Assembly (NCBI GenBank): GCA_964035795.1
Contig: OZ038320.1
Coordinates: forward strand, 26,791,705-26,855,704
From: Pterobdella sp. o SKG-2022
Lineage: Eukaryota; Annelida; Clitellata; Hirudinida; Piscicolidae
Length of the DNA stretch: 64,000 nucleotides
Direction: 5' to 3'
Shown: piece after piece, positions 35,101 to 47,849 of the stretch
Position numbering within the stretch: position 1 is the first letter of the stretch
How the letters are laid out: each line of letters opens with the position of its first letter
Made by a program: the position numbers and the translations under genes
Notes under the pieces: generated by a model
The model's database searches: none
Told to the model about the DNA's origin: nothing
Seen by the model: only the letters and a program-made list of their open reading frames with translations

Positions 35101-38100
35101 GTTTTATTTATCTACATGAACTTTTCTTTTTATCAGTATTATATTATTTCAGTTTATTATTCAGTCATTCACTTGTTTCAAATATTTAAAATGAGAATTT
35201 TATCCTGACAAGCGAGCGTTTTGAGAGACGTCATCAATTGGAGTGAGTAGCTTTTATAAATTAAAAATTTTTTTTTTCAGTTTCATAGTTAATTGCTTTC
35301 ATATTTCCGGTTTCATCAAAAGTAGGATAAAATAAATATATATTTTTCTCCAAACAAAGAGCAAAACAGCTAATAAATTCGGAAGCACAAAACAAACGAT
35401 CAAAAGATTAATACTCAAATACAATATAATAGGTTATATTGCATCATAATAAACAGATTATATGCCCTTATATTACTGAATGAAGTCTAATATCATCAGA
35501 ATCTTGCAACTGGCTGTAGTAGTGATAAAAGGCGGGACTCAACATAGTTGTTTTTAAGAAATACATCTAACTATGTAATGTGTTATTTAATTCTGCTCAA
35601 AAAAAACTACTTCTAGTGTTATTAAAACATTTATCAATGGACGTTTTCTGTCTAAAAACTGAGAAGACTGCTTACAACATTTTGCTTAAATGAGAGTTAG
35701 GGTCAAGTCTCTATCCATACAAACACCGAGGCTTTTAACACTTTTGGAAAGTGGAACAATAGTATCAAATACTTTGAGTTGTACAAGCTGGTAACTTTTT
35801 CATTTATTTCAAAGAAGCAAACCCTATAGCTTTGAATTTAAGATTTTTGGATTTAACCCACACTGCCATCTCATCGACACAGATAATTTTTCTTTTTTTG
35901 ATTTAAAGCGCCTTAAAATACTAAATCTGAGCTGTGCCAGCAAAAATATGTCAGCCATTTTTAGTTCACTCACCACTTCTTGAGTGAAACTTCACATTCA
36001 AAAAGCCCAAAGTTAGATTTAAACAACTTCCAACTTATGCCTCTCACCTCTTTTTGTTCATTTTTTTCTTCCACCTTTCTCATTTCTCTTCCTCTTCTTG
36101 ATCTTACCTCAATTTTTTAAGCCTAATTCATTTATGTTTTTTTTGATATATATATTTTATTTTTTCTACTTTAAATATAAAAAAAAACAACTTTTGACTA
36201 AGAATCAATTTTTTTTCAAATTTCTAAATTCTTTTATTGAAACTGACAAAGCTAATTTTTTCATTAAAAAATACTTGAAACTAAAACTATGGAGCAATCG
36301 CCATGAACTAGCAGGACTATTTTTAAAACGAGAATCTGCACGAATAAAATTTAGATAATTAATTGAAAACGTCACAAAAAATGAAAACTGATTATGTGAA
36401 ATTTTTTCAAGCTCTCAAATTTTTAAAGATAAAAAACTTTATAAAATTAATGGGGAAACTAAAAAATTTAAAAATACTCGATGAGTGTTCTCAAAAGATA
36501 ACCTACTACCCTATCAATGCAATTAACTTTCAAAAATCTTTAAAAATCTTGAAGAATTTGAAGTATCAATTTCAAGTTGGAATAGATCAAATTTCAAGGC
36601 AACGAAGCCATCACGGTGTAGCTTCTGCTATAGGTAGGTATGCCTTAACAATCATGAAGCAAGTCGTTCGAGTTATTTTGTTGGGTGATCACATCATTAA
36701 CAAAATAGCCATATTTCGAGCTCTATGTAAATTGAATTGAACGCCAAAACTCAAATATCTCAAAAAATTCAAAAGCATTCTCCACTGCATCACACTACTA
36801 AAATAAGAAAATCACAGGAAAACTCATCGGCTCACTGAACGTGGTGTTGAAAAAAGGTTGAGCGCAGACATCATCTTAGCTAATTTTTTCAATATGGCAA
36901 GTGTTTTCGATACAAACAGCAACCTAATCACAACAAGTTTCTACGTTCACTCCATATGACCACTAGATATAATGGATATAAGCTCCCTCCGCAGATGACA
37001 CTGAATTTATAGAATATTTATTGCCAAACACTTTCTTAACAATGGAAATAATCAATAAAAAACAACCTTTTCTATTCAAAATATATGCTCTACGAGAAAA
37101 TGATTGGGTTGAATATTTTCAGTATTTACATGGAAAAAGCTGGAAGGGGAGAAAAAAGGTGGATATGATTGTGTTATACCCAATGAGTAACATGAATAAA
37201 AATTGAAGTGTTTAGTTTGAACCTTAAAATTAACTAAAAAACAATACAATATAAAAAATACATAAGTTTCTATCAATAGCAAAACAACCCAAAAACAAAA
37301 AAGACTAATAGCAAGAAACAATCTTTGATGCGATAAAATAAAAACAAAATCAGTGACAATAAAAAACTAATAATGTTGATGTATCTATCCTACCCATCCT
37401 ACTCTATAACTGTGGCACATAGCCTAGACCAACATTATGAGAAAAAATGTATTCTTTCTATCGCCATTTGTTCCGTATATTCAAGGCGTCTTTTGATTGA
37501 AAATCCCACAATTAATCATATTTGAAAAATAATCGACAAAAATTGAGTGAAAATTGAAAAAGGGTTTGAAGATAAACATTACAAGGTATTTCATTATATC
37601 TTTTATGATTGTACTCACCTTCACCAAAACTTCTACCCCCACCCACCATCACCCAAAAAGCCATGAACAATTGTTTCGATTCTGTCACCTTTTTGACTTG
37701 AAAACAACATAAAACAATAATAGTCATTGTTTCAAAAAAGATCTTGCTAGTAGAAATATCCGTCTAAATATAGAACAAAACTGATTAGTGGAAAAAATGA
37801 CTACTGACAGAAACGGTGAAATATAATTATCAATTAACAATTTTTCAACTTTGAAAAAAATAAAAGTTTGTGAATAATTAATTGTTTCAACATTTATAAC
37901 AAACTTTTTCTATGATTTTAGTTTATTCAAGGTACAATAATATTAAACTCAGCATTCATCATTCCCACCCAAAACCACCGTTTCAACATTACTCTTTTAT
38001 CGACTTAGCCGCACAGGAAGATATGTATTGTGCACAATGTATTATTTCAAAATCTTCTTCATTCCTCAATGCACACTTATAGCTTCCCATTTATTTCTCG

Positions 38101-39290
38101 GCTTCAGATATTGAAACCTTACAACTAATTTATAAGCAACACTTAATTACTAACCATTGAGAGTTTTAGAATTAATTTTAAACTTTAACCAAATTCAACT
38201 CAAAAATGAAAATGTTGGTATATTTTAATGGTTTTTAATTTTAAAAAAATTTGTGGTAACAAAAAAATCTTAACTTTCGAAGCGAAAAGTGACGTGATGA
38301 TATATAGATTGTTTCATTTGATGATTCATCCTACATGACTGAGAGATTTGTGTGGAACAAACTTCAGATAGAAATTAAGTTGAAGGTTCAAAAAATAAAA
38401 ATTTGTGAAATCTGTAAAATCTTTGGAAGTTTATACTGAAAAGCAGATGGATGGTTTGGTTTAGACTTCATGAAATAAATTGAAGAGATGAAAAATTTGG
38501 CGATGAAGAATAAGTCGCAAGAGAGCGATTTTTCAAAACGAAAAAGTCGATTTGAAGTGGAAGTTGCAAAAATAGAAAAGAATTTGTTTGGAAATCTATA
38601 TAAAGATCGTTGAAAAGTGAAAATATTTTATATTTTTAAAAAGGTCATGAAACCCTCAGTGTTTTGGAATTGAATGATTAGTTATAACAAAAACTATTGA
38701 AAAAAGCAAAATATGTTAATCCATAAATTCATTCAAATTGTAGAATTAACCTAAACTCTATTGAAAATAAATAGATGTAAAACCAAAATCTTCTTTGAAA
38801 GTAATGAGAAACATTAGAAGGTTCAGGTTAAGAGTTACTAGGAAAATGCGCATCAAGACAAAAGGATACACGAGAAGGAGGAGTTTTGCTTAGTAATAGG
38901 AAAAGTTATATAAAGAATAGATGGGTGTTTAAATGAGCAGACGAATAAACAAAAAGGCGATTGATGCGATGTGGCATGGTGGTGATAAGAAGCGGTGATA
39001 AAAAGCGAGATAATCATATCATCCGTCGGTGAACCAAGTAATTTGATAGTGATACTGAAAAATAATACATAAAGGTTTTAGGAATTTATTATTGTGTTTT
39101 AATAAGAAGTTTAAACAAACAAAAAGTTTTTTAAATTTATGTACGGTTTTAAGTAAATGGTTTTAAAACAAAATCAAAATAAATGCCTGAAAATCTTCGC
39201 ATTCACCAAAAAATCTTTTAACATGACATAATTTGAAAGAAAAACATTACACTTATAAGAAATGAACAATCTTAAATCATGTTTTAACCT
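32114..39290. other. No confident gene; AT-rich with isolated elements
   Basis: A strong plus-strand acceptor (TTTTTTTATCAG) ends at 32113, followed by a short Met-containing frame. A perfect 9-base inverted repeat lies at 33071-33091. A GATA-site-rich patch lies at 38.95-39.03 kb. The longer open frames here (36098-36740) have AT-driven Lys/Phe/Asn composition. Confidence 0.5.
33071..33091. repeat. Perfect 9-base inverted repeat, 3-base spacer
   Basis: ACAGCTCAA, ACC, TTGAGCTGT: the arms are exact reverse complements and each contains the E-box-like/AluI core AGCT. Confidence 0.9.
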
Positions 39291-39309
39291 TATTCTGGCC
39301 ACAGATTCC

Positions 39310-39359
39310 TCGGCACGTTCCTACATTATGTAGGACTCTACTTTCTTTTGTGGTGCCGA
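39310..39359. repeat. Nested inverted repeats, candidate structured element
   Basis: Outer arms TCGGCAC (39310-39316) and GTGCCGA (39353-39359) are perfect. Inside, CCTACA (39320-39325) and TGTAGG (39329-39334) form a second perfect stem with a 3-base loop. Confidence 0.8.
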
Positions 39360-42300
39360 ATTATTGCTTTCACGCTAAAAGCACCGATGAATTATCGAAG
39401 ACATTAAAATATTTAGTTTTTGAGTTTTAATAGAAAATTCTAGATTAAACTAAACAGATGAAATTTTTAAAGATTTTTATGGCTTAAATTTTTTTTCAAA
39501 TTTTAACCAATAGAAAAGCTACATTATCACACTATGAATGCCCATTTACAAATAGTTCTAAAAAGAGAAGCAGTTATTTGCGGAACCACTAGGCGCTGTA
39601 AATCTCCACTGGACTGGCCTCTTTATTGGCATTTAATGGCAACATTCAAAACCCACATTTAAACGTTAAAACTCCTATTTAAACAAGTTTCACTGTTCTC
39701 AAATTGTTCTTCTTGTTGTTGTTTTCTTAAAAATAGTGTATTTTTTTTTGTTAATTTCATAACGAATTTTTGTATTTTGTCAATCTCAAGTATTTTTTTA
39801 GCATGGGCGACTTTTGTAGTCACCTCGTCAAAACATCACCCGACCACTGAACCCATCACAAAAGTTTCCAGCTAGTCGGAGGATTTGGGGAAAATAAAAG
39901 TGTATAACTGTGAATACTTGAATAATCTAAAAATATACTTTACTTTATATTGTTTATTCTTTTTTAGATAAGAAGTTTATTTTCACAAAATAATCCTGGA
40001 TTCTTAAGCCTAAAAAATGCATTCTGTTTCAAGCTTACAGATTAACGCAAAATCTCTAGAAAAAATTTCTTGAAAAATCTTCCACGAGCCAGTTTTTTCA
40101 CAAATCATTTTGAAAATCAAAATTTCAAAACAGAAATATTTTCATAAAACTAATACTAAAGCATCACGGAAGCAATTAATACAGAGACATAAAGGTCTTT
40201 GATGTCCTTCAAAATTATCAATAAAAACCTCTCCTACCTTATCTATCTAATTTGTAAGGTCTTTTATGCTTTCTTTAGTACTCATACGTTTTTATACCTA
40301 TTATTTCAGCATTGTCCAATATCACATTTCTCAAACCAGATTTGAAGTCTAGTAAGTAAGGCTTGCTTTAAAGAAAACCATTGCCCTCTTTCATACATAC
40401 TACATCAAGCAATTAAACAGATTTTCATACATCAAATTTTGCACCTAAAGAACATGGCAAATAATATAGATTTCGAACTAGGTACAACCATTACGCATCA
40501 CATATAAAGATAATAAAAAAATAAAACATTAAGTTATCATGATCCATCGTTTAATTTATTTTCACATTTAATTGGAAAGAAAACCAACTTCTTAAAAACC
40601 GCACTTAGTTTTTCGGCAACAACAACATCAAGGAAAATTTTTGTTCTAGCACTAACAATTTTTTAGCGTCAAGCGGGTTCGTCCCACTCATAGAATTTCA
40701 AAAATAAAAACATTAAATTATCTTCGACCAATTTTAAGTGAAATTTTTATTGTTCCGCTTTATGTTCACATTTCTTCTTTAAAACGCCAAATGCTTTCAG
40801 AAGTATTTAAGACCTAGCATTTTTTCAAAGTTCTAAAAATGTTAATATTAGATAGATTCATTCTACAGGCTTGTAATGTAAAAATTTACTTCATTAAGTT
40901 TTAAAGAAAATTTCACATAAGGACCATGCTTGAAGGTTGCTTACAGGAGAAATTTGATGAGAGTTTTAAATGTTCATAGAAGAAACCCATGCGAAAATGG
41001 GTGTTTGGGTGATAAAATTGATTAAATATCATTTTGGATTTCTCTCGTTGTTTCATGTTGTGTTTAATGCATTCGTGGCTCTTTTTCAAAGCTTTTTTAA
41101 AGTAAAGTTTCCAAGTCAAAATTTTTTTATTTATAATCTTTTTTTTAAATTTCAAGTTGCTTTTCAGATCTGAAAGGTTTAAAACTCCCTAAACGCAAAA
41201 CTATTGTTCCAACATTCGATCAAACGTAAGAGATTAGAAAGCATTCAAAACTAAAAGAGAATAAGCCGTCAAAAAAGAGAAAAACAAACGTGAAAAAAGG
41301 ATAAAAAATTAAAGTTTTTTAAAAAAAAATTTTTTTTGCAAACTAAACATGATTTTTATAAAAAAGAAGACAAGATTAGAACCCTCAGACTTGAAAGAAT
41401 TTCCAAGAGGCTTTTATAAACAGCATTGTCCAAGCCATGTTTTCCGAATGCTTTGATTTTATGATTTATTCAACTTTTTCACACTTTTATCACAATATTT
41501 AATATTTTTCTCCGATTCAAAAGAATTTTCATTTTTGAAGACCGAAAAAACTTGTGTTTTCATACAATGGTTCTCAAGTAAAAAGTAAAAAGACCAATTT
41601 ACTTTACGCCTTATTTAGAATAACTAACGTGTAAACAGTAATTATTATTTCAGCAAACTTCTACACAGACTCACATGAACAGACACGCAAACGCACACAC
41701 ATACTTTCAAGCAAAGGCCTTAAGCCACAATACGCTTAATTCAGCATTCTCACTAAATCGTTTTGCCACTTTTAAAAACTTTTGTATTTTCGGAAGTATT
41801 TATTTGCAGCATAATTTCAAATTTTAGCATAGAAATAAGAGCATAGTATATATAACTGCAAAAAAAAGCTAAATTTAGAAAATAATATTTTCAAAATGTT
41901 GAGTTTTGTTCGAAACCATTCCAAAATTTTTTCAAAAGTTGTTTTGTGGCTTATTAAAGTATGACACGAAATCACACTGTCGTGTTATTTAGTGTTATTT
42001 AGTGGTGTTTTCAGTGCCAATTAAAAGTTCAGACTCCTTGTGAGACATTCTTGAAGTTAATTTTTAAAGTTTTTAAATTCTATACTCAACCAAATTGATT
42101 GCTTCAAATATAGTTTTTATTGATGCAATAGATTTGTTTGATAGGAAAAATTGTTCGCCATTGAAGGATTGCGAGTTTGAACATTGATATTTGGATAACT
42201 AGAAAAATGACATTTGGTTTTTTGCATGAAGACTAGCATTTAAGAAGACCTCTTTTTATGTAATTTCATAAGCAAATTTTTTAGCTTACTACTTCAAAAA

Positions 42301-43813
42301 ACAATAATGCTGCAAACTACACAGAAAATGGTGTGATGTGACCTCTATTCAAGATTTCTCAAACCTTCAACTTCACCAGAAACTCAACAACTGTGATCTT
42401 CTCATCGCATGATTATATTCACACAGCTTAGAGTTTTATTCGTCATCATAGATTTGATTTTTTTGCTTTATTTTGTAAAAACCTTGTTTAAATCATAGTG
42501 AAAGAATTGCTTGAAAAAGGAGAGTAGTAAACAAAGAGACAAACATATGAGTAGGTTGTTTATTGACTGGCCTCTTCGTTATAAGCTAATTGTTCCTTTT
42601 CCTTGCACATAAATTCACATTTCAATTTTTATACTTTAGTTTATCAAAGATTCTCAAAGGTTTGAAATTAAAAGCCGGACCAATAAAACTCGATTAGTGA
42701 AACCTTTAGAGAGCCTTTCAATTGATATTCTTTTTCAATTTTAAAGTTTGAACTCAAACATTACTTTTAAGTATTGCAAAAGTTTTAATATCAAATTATG
42801 AAAACTTTGAATGTTTTTTTTGCACTAATTTACCATGAAAATGAAAAATTTGAGCGTTTGTTCGCTTGAATTACAAAAGTATCTTCACAAAGAGCATTTA
42901 AAGTACATTAATCAAACTAATTCCGCAATTTTATTCATGAACAAATTGTTTTTAAAAATTGCACATTTCCACAAAAATGCTTTTTTTAAGCTGATGATTA
43001 TCAAAATAAAAATGGAACCTTCAAATTTCTTCAAAATTTTCTACGCGTTTATAACAAAATTTTACAAAATACTTCACACACTTTTTGCTTGTTAATTATT
43101 GGTAAAACCGAAAAACTATATTCAAAAACGTGAAAAAGTAAAAAACATGAAAAGCTGGAAGTGTGTGAGGCATGAAGGCCTGGTGGACTTATCAATCAAA
43201 TTTTTTTATCCAGAATTAACTGCACATGAACGTTCCAGATGGATCAGCCGTTTTGTTTTGTATTTCATTACGTGTAGTCTCCAGGTTAGAAATAATCCGT
43301 TATTTTGACAATTGAAAAGTTTCCAATATTTAATTATATAAATAATGTGTTTTTAAAAATTTTTTGACTTGCTGAAAAAATTAAGATTTGAAATTTTTCA
43401 AGATCGAATCGTTTTAAGTTTAAAATGGATTTCATTGTTGTTTATGTTATTAGAAAAATCATCTGAAGCACGATTTTGAAAGTGGTTGAACATTTGAAAT
43501 GAATGGAAGACTCACTTTTCAGATGGGGTTGGATCTTGCTTCAATTACAACATGAACTTTTGGCGTTGTTTAAAACCTTTCACAATTATTTTGTTTCTGA
43601 TGTCAGTTGAATTGTATTTAATAAAATATATTCCTTCACTCTTAATTTTTTCACTTCAATTTTTTTTTCAATTTACTTTTCTTTTTCTCCGAAAATTTTA
43701 AATTTTTTTTAGTAATTAATCTAGAAAAAAAAACTACTTTCTCCAGCTTGGATCTTCTCTGTTTTATGCTACTCGGCTTATTATATATATTTCAGAGTAT
43801 GGATTGTTAGGTC

Positions 43814-43837
43814 TATATAGCATATGTATGCTATATA
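43814..43837. repeat. Perfect 11-base inverted repeat, 2-base centre
   Basis: TATATAGCATA, TG, TATGCTATATA: exact arms inside a TA-rich stretch that continues rightwards to about 43860. Confidence 0.9.
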
Positions 43838-46800
43838 TATATGTATTCATATACGCTCGTTATAACATTATATAGAAAGTCATGAAAGCCCTCATACACT
43901 CTCATATATATTTTGATACATATGTTGATTTTTATGGAAATATCAGAGATATGTGTTGATATTTTTAATTTCAAATCGTTTTGTGTGAATGTTCTAGAAC
44001 GCTGTACCAAAAGTTTTTTTCTCAACTTTTGTGCGTTTGTTTGCCGGATAGCCCCCTTTAAACGCTTCGGAATTCCTAGAATTTTTGATAATAAATTTCA
44101 CTTGGAAATTTTTAAAATATCAAGATTTAAAAGTAGTATGCACTTTAACTCTGCTAATTATAAACGCAAGATTTGTTTATTTCTTCATGCAACAATTCAG
44201 TTTCACTAAACTAATCTTATTTTTAAAATAAAATTAAAATTTTTCTGAAAAAAAATCAAAAAGTGAATAATCTTCATAGGAATTTACGATTAAGCAAAGT
44301 TATTTTATAAATCAACGTTTTGTTGAACGTTTTATTGGAAAAATAACTATACGAACTTTCTCTTTCTCCTAATAAATTTCCATTTTTTTAAATATTTGAT
44401 AGAATATTTTTAGTCGGAATGTGAAAATTTTTTAATTGAATGAACAAAGAGGAAACATAGTTGCATAATAAACACTTGTTTTTAGACATGCATTCACCAT
44501 GTAACTGATGAAAATAATCTTTTGGAGTTCTTTCTCTAAGTCATCTGGTCAAAGCATGTTAGCGTAGAATTCATATAGAACTATTTTGAGTTTGTCGAAC
44601 TATGCTAAAACATTTTCTAAAGATGATTTGTGTTACTGAATGAAGATTCTTGATTGTTTTATGTTTCATTTTGAAAATGCACATAAGGAATTGTCAATGT
44701 GGACGCTTATATACAAGCAAAAAAATTTTTATTGCTGTCTTCAAAAGCACAGAAAATTATCTGAAATTTGGAAACATAAATTATTGAACGAGTATCTTAA
44801 AATTAATTCATTTAAAGAAACGTTAATTTTAAATTAAAAATAGACTTGAACTGTTTAAAAATTTAAATAGATTTTAGCACGAAATTAATTATGTTCGTGT
44901 TAAAGCTTTTGGGTTATAAAAAGCACTTAGGGTTATTCTCCAAACAAAGTTGATGAATAAATCCAACTTTTAGTAATTTTTCCCAAATCAATTTCTATCA
45001 CAGTTTTTCAAACTCACGGTAAACATTTTCTTTTTTTTAACTTTAGTTTCTTTAGATTCTATACTATCTTTTATATAAGCTTTCTATCAAAAGTACATGT
45101 AAAGAACATTCAAAGATAGCATGTATTGGTGATATAAATGAAAATCCATGAACTTTTCATGAGGAGCTCAAACTCGTGTGATGGCTTGTATAAATAAAAA
45201 AAAATTTACTTAAAAATTCAAAATATCAAATTTATATAGGGTTCAAGTCATATTTTTAAATTTTGTTTGTTTATAACGTGAGAATTAATTTTTTCACAAA
45301 TTATAAAAAAACAGATAAAAACAATTAGAGACTCATAATTTATATTCAAAATATTTTTTTATTGCCAGCAAACACTGGGTTTTACGTTGGAGAACTTTTT
45401 GGTTACTTTACAATGGAACCTCTGTTATTTGCATCAATAATGCTAGTCTAATTATATTACCAACGTTAATGCCACAATCATGATAAAGCCTAATAAAATT
45501 GCTAATTAGATTATTATGTACTCAACAAAATTAAAATTTGCACTTTCAGATGCATGCTCCACATCTAAATGTCATCCATTCTATCGGGTTAAACTTCATG
45601 ACAAGTCTTTATAATCTCGTAGATTCATCGAAAATATTCTTTTGATTGTGCTAAAAATACTAATTTATGCGTGATAAGATTTTTTTTTGTCATTTTTTGT
45701 GTTTTTACCAAAGCTAAGGTTTCTCTTGTTTTCATCAGCATATTAGCTCTTTTCATCAAACTTCTCACCTTCCTAAAACTTATTCAATTTTTCAATGCTA
45801 TCTTCATTATTTCTGATAGTTTGTTTTGTTATCTTTTTTTTATCCAGTTATTTTACTCAAAAAGAATTTTTATTTTTCAAATCCGAATGTAATTTATAGC
45901 CATCAAAAACAAACAAAAACATCTTTATTGCAGACGAGTAATAAATTATATTTTGCGAATTTTTTTCATTAAAACCTAATTTTTTAAAAATTTTGTCATG
46001 AAAAAATCTAAACTTTTATTGACAATTTTATGAATTTTTAATGTTGAAAAACCATTAAAATTACGCGAGTGTGTGTTTATGGCCGTTTTGTATTTGTTCG
46101 AATACATATTCGTACACTTTTCTTCCAACAAAAAAATCCTTCATATCTTTTAAATAAAGCACTTATACCTTGAATAAATATCTTTTTAACTAGAAATGTT
46201 GCAAACATGTTTAATACCTTAATACTTTCAAAAGCGATAATTTATTAAGCAGGAAGCAAGGTTGAGCTGTAAATCTGAGGGCTTGGTGACTAGGTTTCAT
46301 TTGTGCCTCACTCTCCACTATAAACATCATTTTCTGCACTATTGTTGAAAGATTGAATATTTGATTGCTTTTTGTTATAATGTTCGCGTTTCACACGTGC
46401 TTTTGAACTATTTACATTGTTTGATCTGAGTTCATCACTACTTTCAAGCAGTGCGTCTATTTTTGTGTTAACTCTTTTCAACATGCTACAAAACGATTCA
46501 ATTTTTAAAGATTGAAGCTTTTACGTTCATTTTTTGTATTAACTTTCAAAGGTGAAGTATTATTGGGGATTATGGAAGGTATGCGAAAGACTTCAAAATA
46601 TAAAACTCGGCGTCGACAAATAAGTCCAAAAACTTTTCACAAAGTTATTTTGAATTTTTCCGACTGTCTGTGCGTATTTTAGTTAATCCGCTTTTTTTCA
46701 CTCCCAAAAAAACGGCGTAAACTTTCGAGCCAGGCAGTTTCTCAACGCCAAATTTGTAGTTATTTGATGCTACAACAGGCATTCTCAAGTTTTTCACTGG

Positions 46801-46884
46801 TTATAATTGTTTTTTTGTATGAAAATTATTTTTTACGTTTCATTGAACTCATCCATCTCGAATCACATTTTGCCAATGTTATTT

Positions 46885-47005
46885 CATGCTGCATTCAATC
46901 ATCCACTTAATTATAAATCTTAAGCCTACACATTCATACATTTCAGTTTTATCATTTCATTCATTTTTGTATCCATTCATTCATCCATCTTTTATTCTTT
47001 TATCT
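46885..47005. repeat. Short degenerate CATT/ATCC repeat
   Basis: Scattered cattcattcatcc units of the same family as the 12.7 and 27.5 kb tracts. Confidence 0.65.
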
Positions 47006-47849
47006 CTTCAGCCATACATACTCATCCTTATCTATAGAAGCATTGTTCTTTTTAAATGTGTTCAAACATGAAACTTACTTAAAATTATGGCTTGAACAAT
47101 AAAGAAAATTCAAGAAAAAGTGAAAAATAATGAATAGTTTAGAAAAATACTTGAAATCTTATTAGGGCTGTTTGGATCGATGGGGATACCAAGGATGGTG
47201 AGAAGAAATGCCTTGCTTGCAACATAAAAACTCAATTAACGATTCGATAGGAAGGTGCAAAGTTTTTTTTGAAAAACATACATGTTTTAGTTAATTTACA
47301 GCTTGTCTTTTTGTTCTATTTTGAGTTTGAAAAGTTTAATTATAACTTCCATAGTATTGTCCAAGCGGTTCTCCATCAAAACTCAAAAGAAAATTTATGA
47401 TCTTAAACTAGTTCATGTTTTAAAAGGTTCTTGAAAATTTTTTGTCATAATTTTTTTTAAATTGAATAAATGACACGAGTTGTTCTGGAAATTCTGTGGA
47501 TCCGAAAATCTATAAACTTCAGTATCTCTTGAGTTGCTCAAAAGTTCATTTTTTGGTGATTTAAAATAAAATTTAAATTCATCCAAACTCTTTGAAAATC
47601 CTTTCGATTCCTTACTTTCTTTTTGTCAACTGGCTTTTTCTATGATGAAAAGCAATAAAAGTCTGATATTTGTAAAAGAATATAATAACAAAAGAAGAGG
47701 CTTGATGAGAAAAGAAGGGTTTTTCTATAGTGTTTTTGGTGGCGCCTTTCTAGTTTGCTCTCAGCTTTTCTGGCGCCATTTTGCTTTCGTAATTTTTCAT
47801 AGCTTTTGATGATAAAGTATTTAACTTGTTTCAATTTTTATTAAACTTA

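Larger units (their letters stand above)
39380..47630. other. No confident gene; AT-rich with isolated elements
   Basis: GC-richer patches at 39.59-39.66, 39.8-39.9 and 43.15-43.28 kb, an AT palindrome at 43814-43837, homeodomain/POU-like motifs at 45.42-45.52 kb and a third ATCC-type tract at 46.88-47.0 kb. Confidence 0.5.

Noticed and set aside
36098..36740. Two adjacent plus-strand open frames (86 and 125 codons)
   Set aside because: Lys/Phe/Asn-driven composition like the background. Only the last 50 codons look mildly better, and a GTAGGT donor at about 36633 would cut them, so I could not support a gene.
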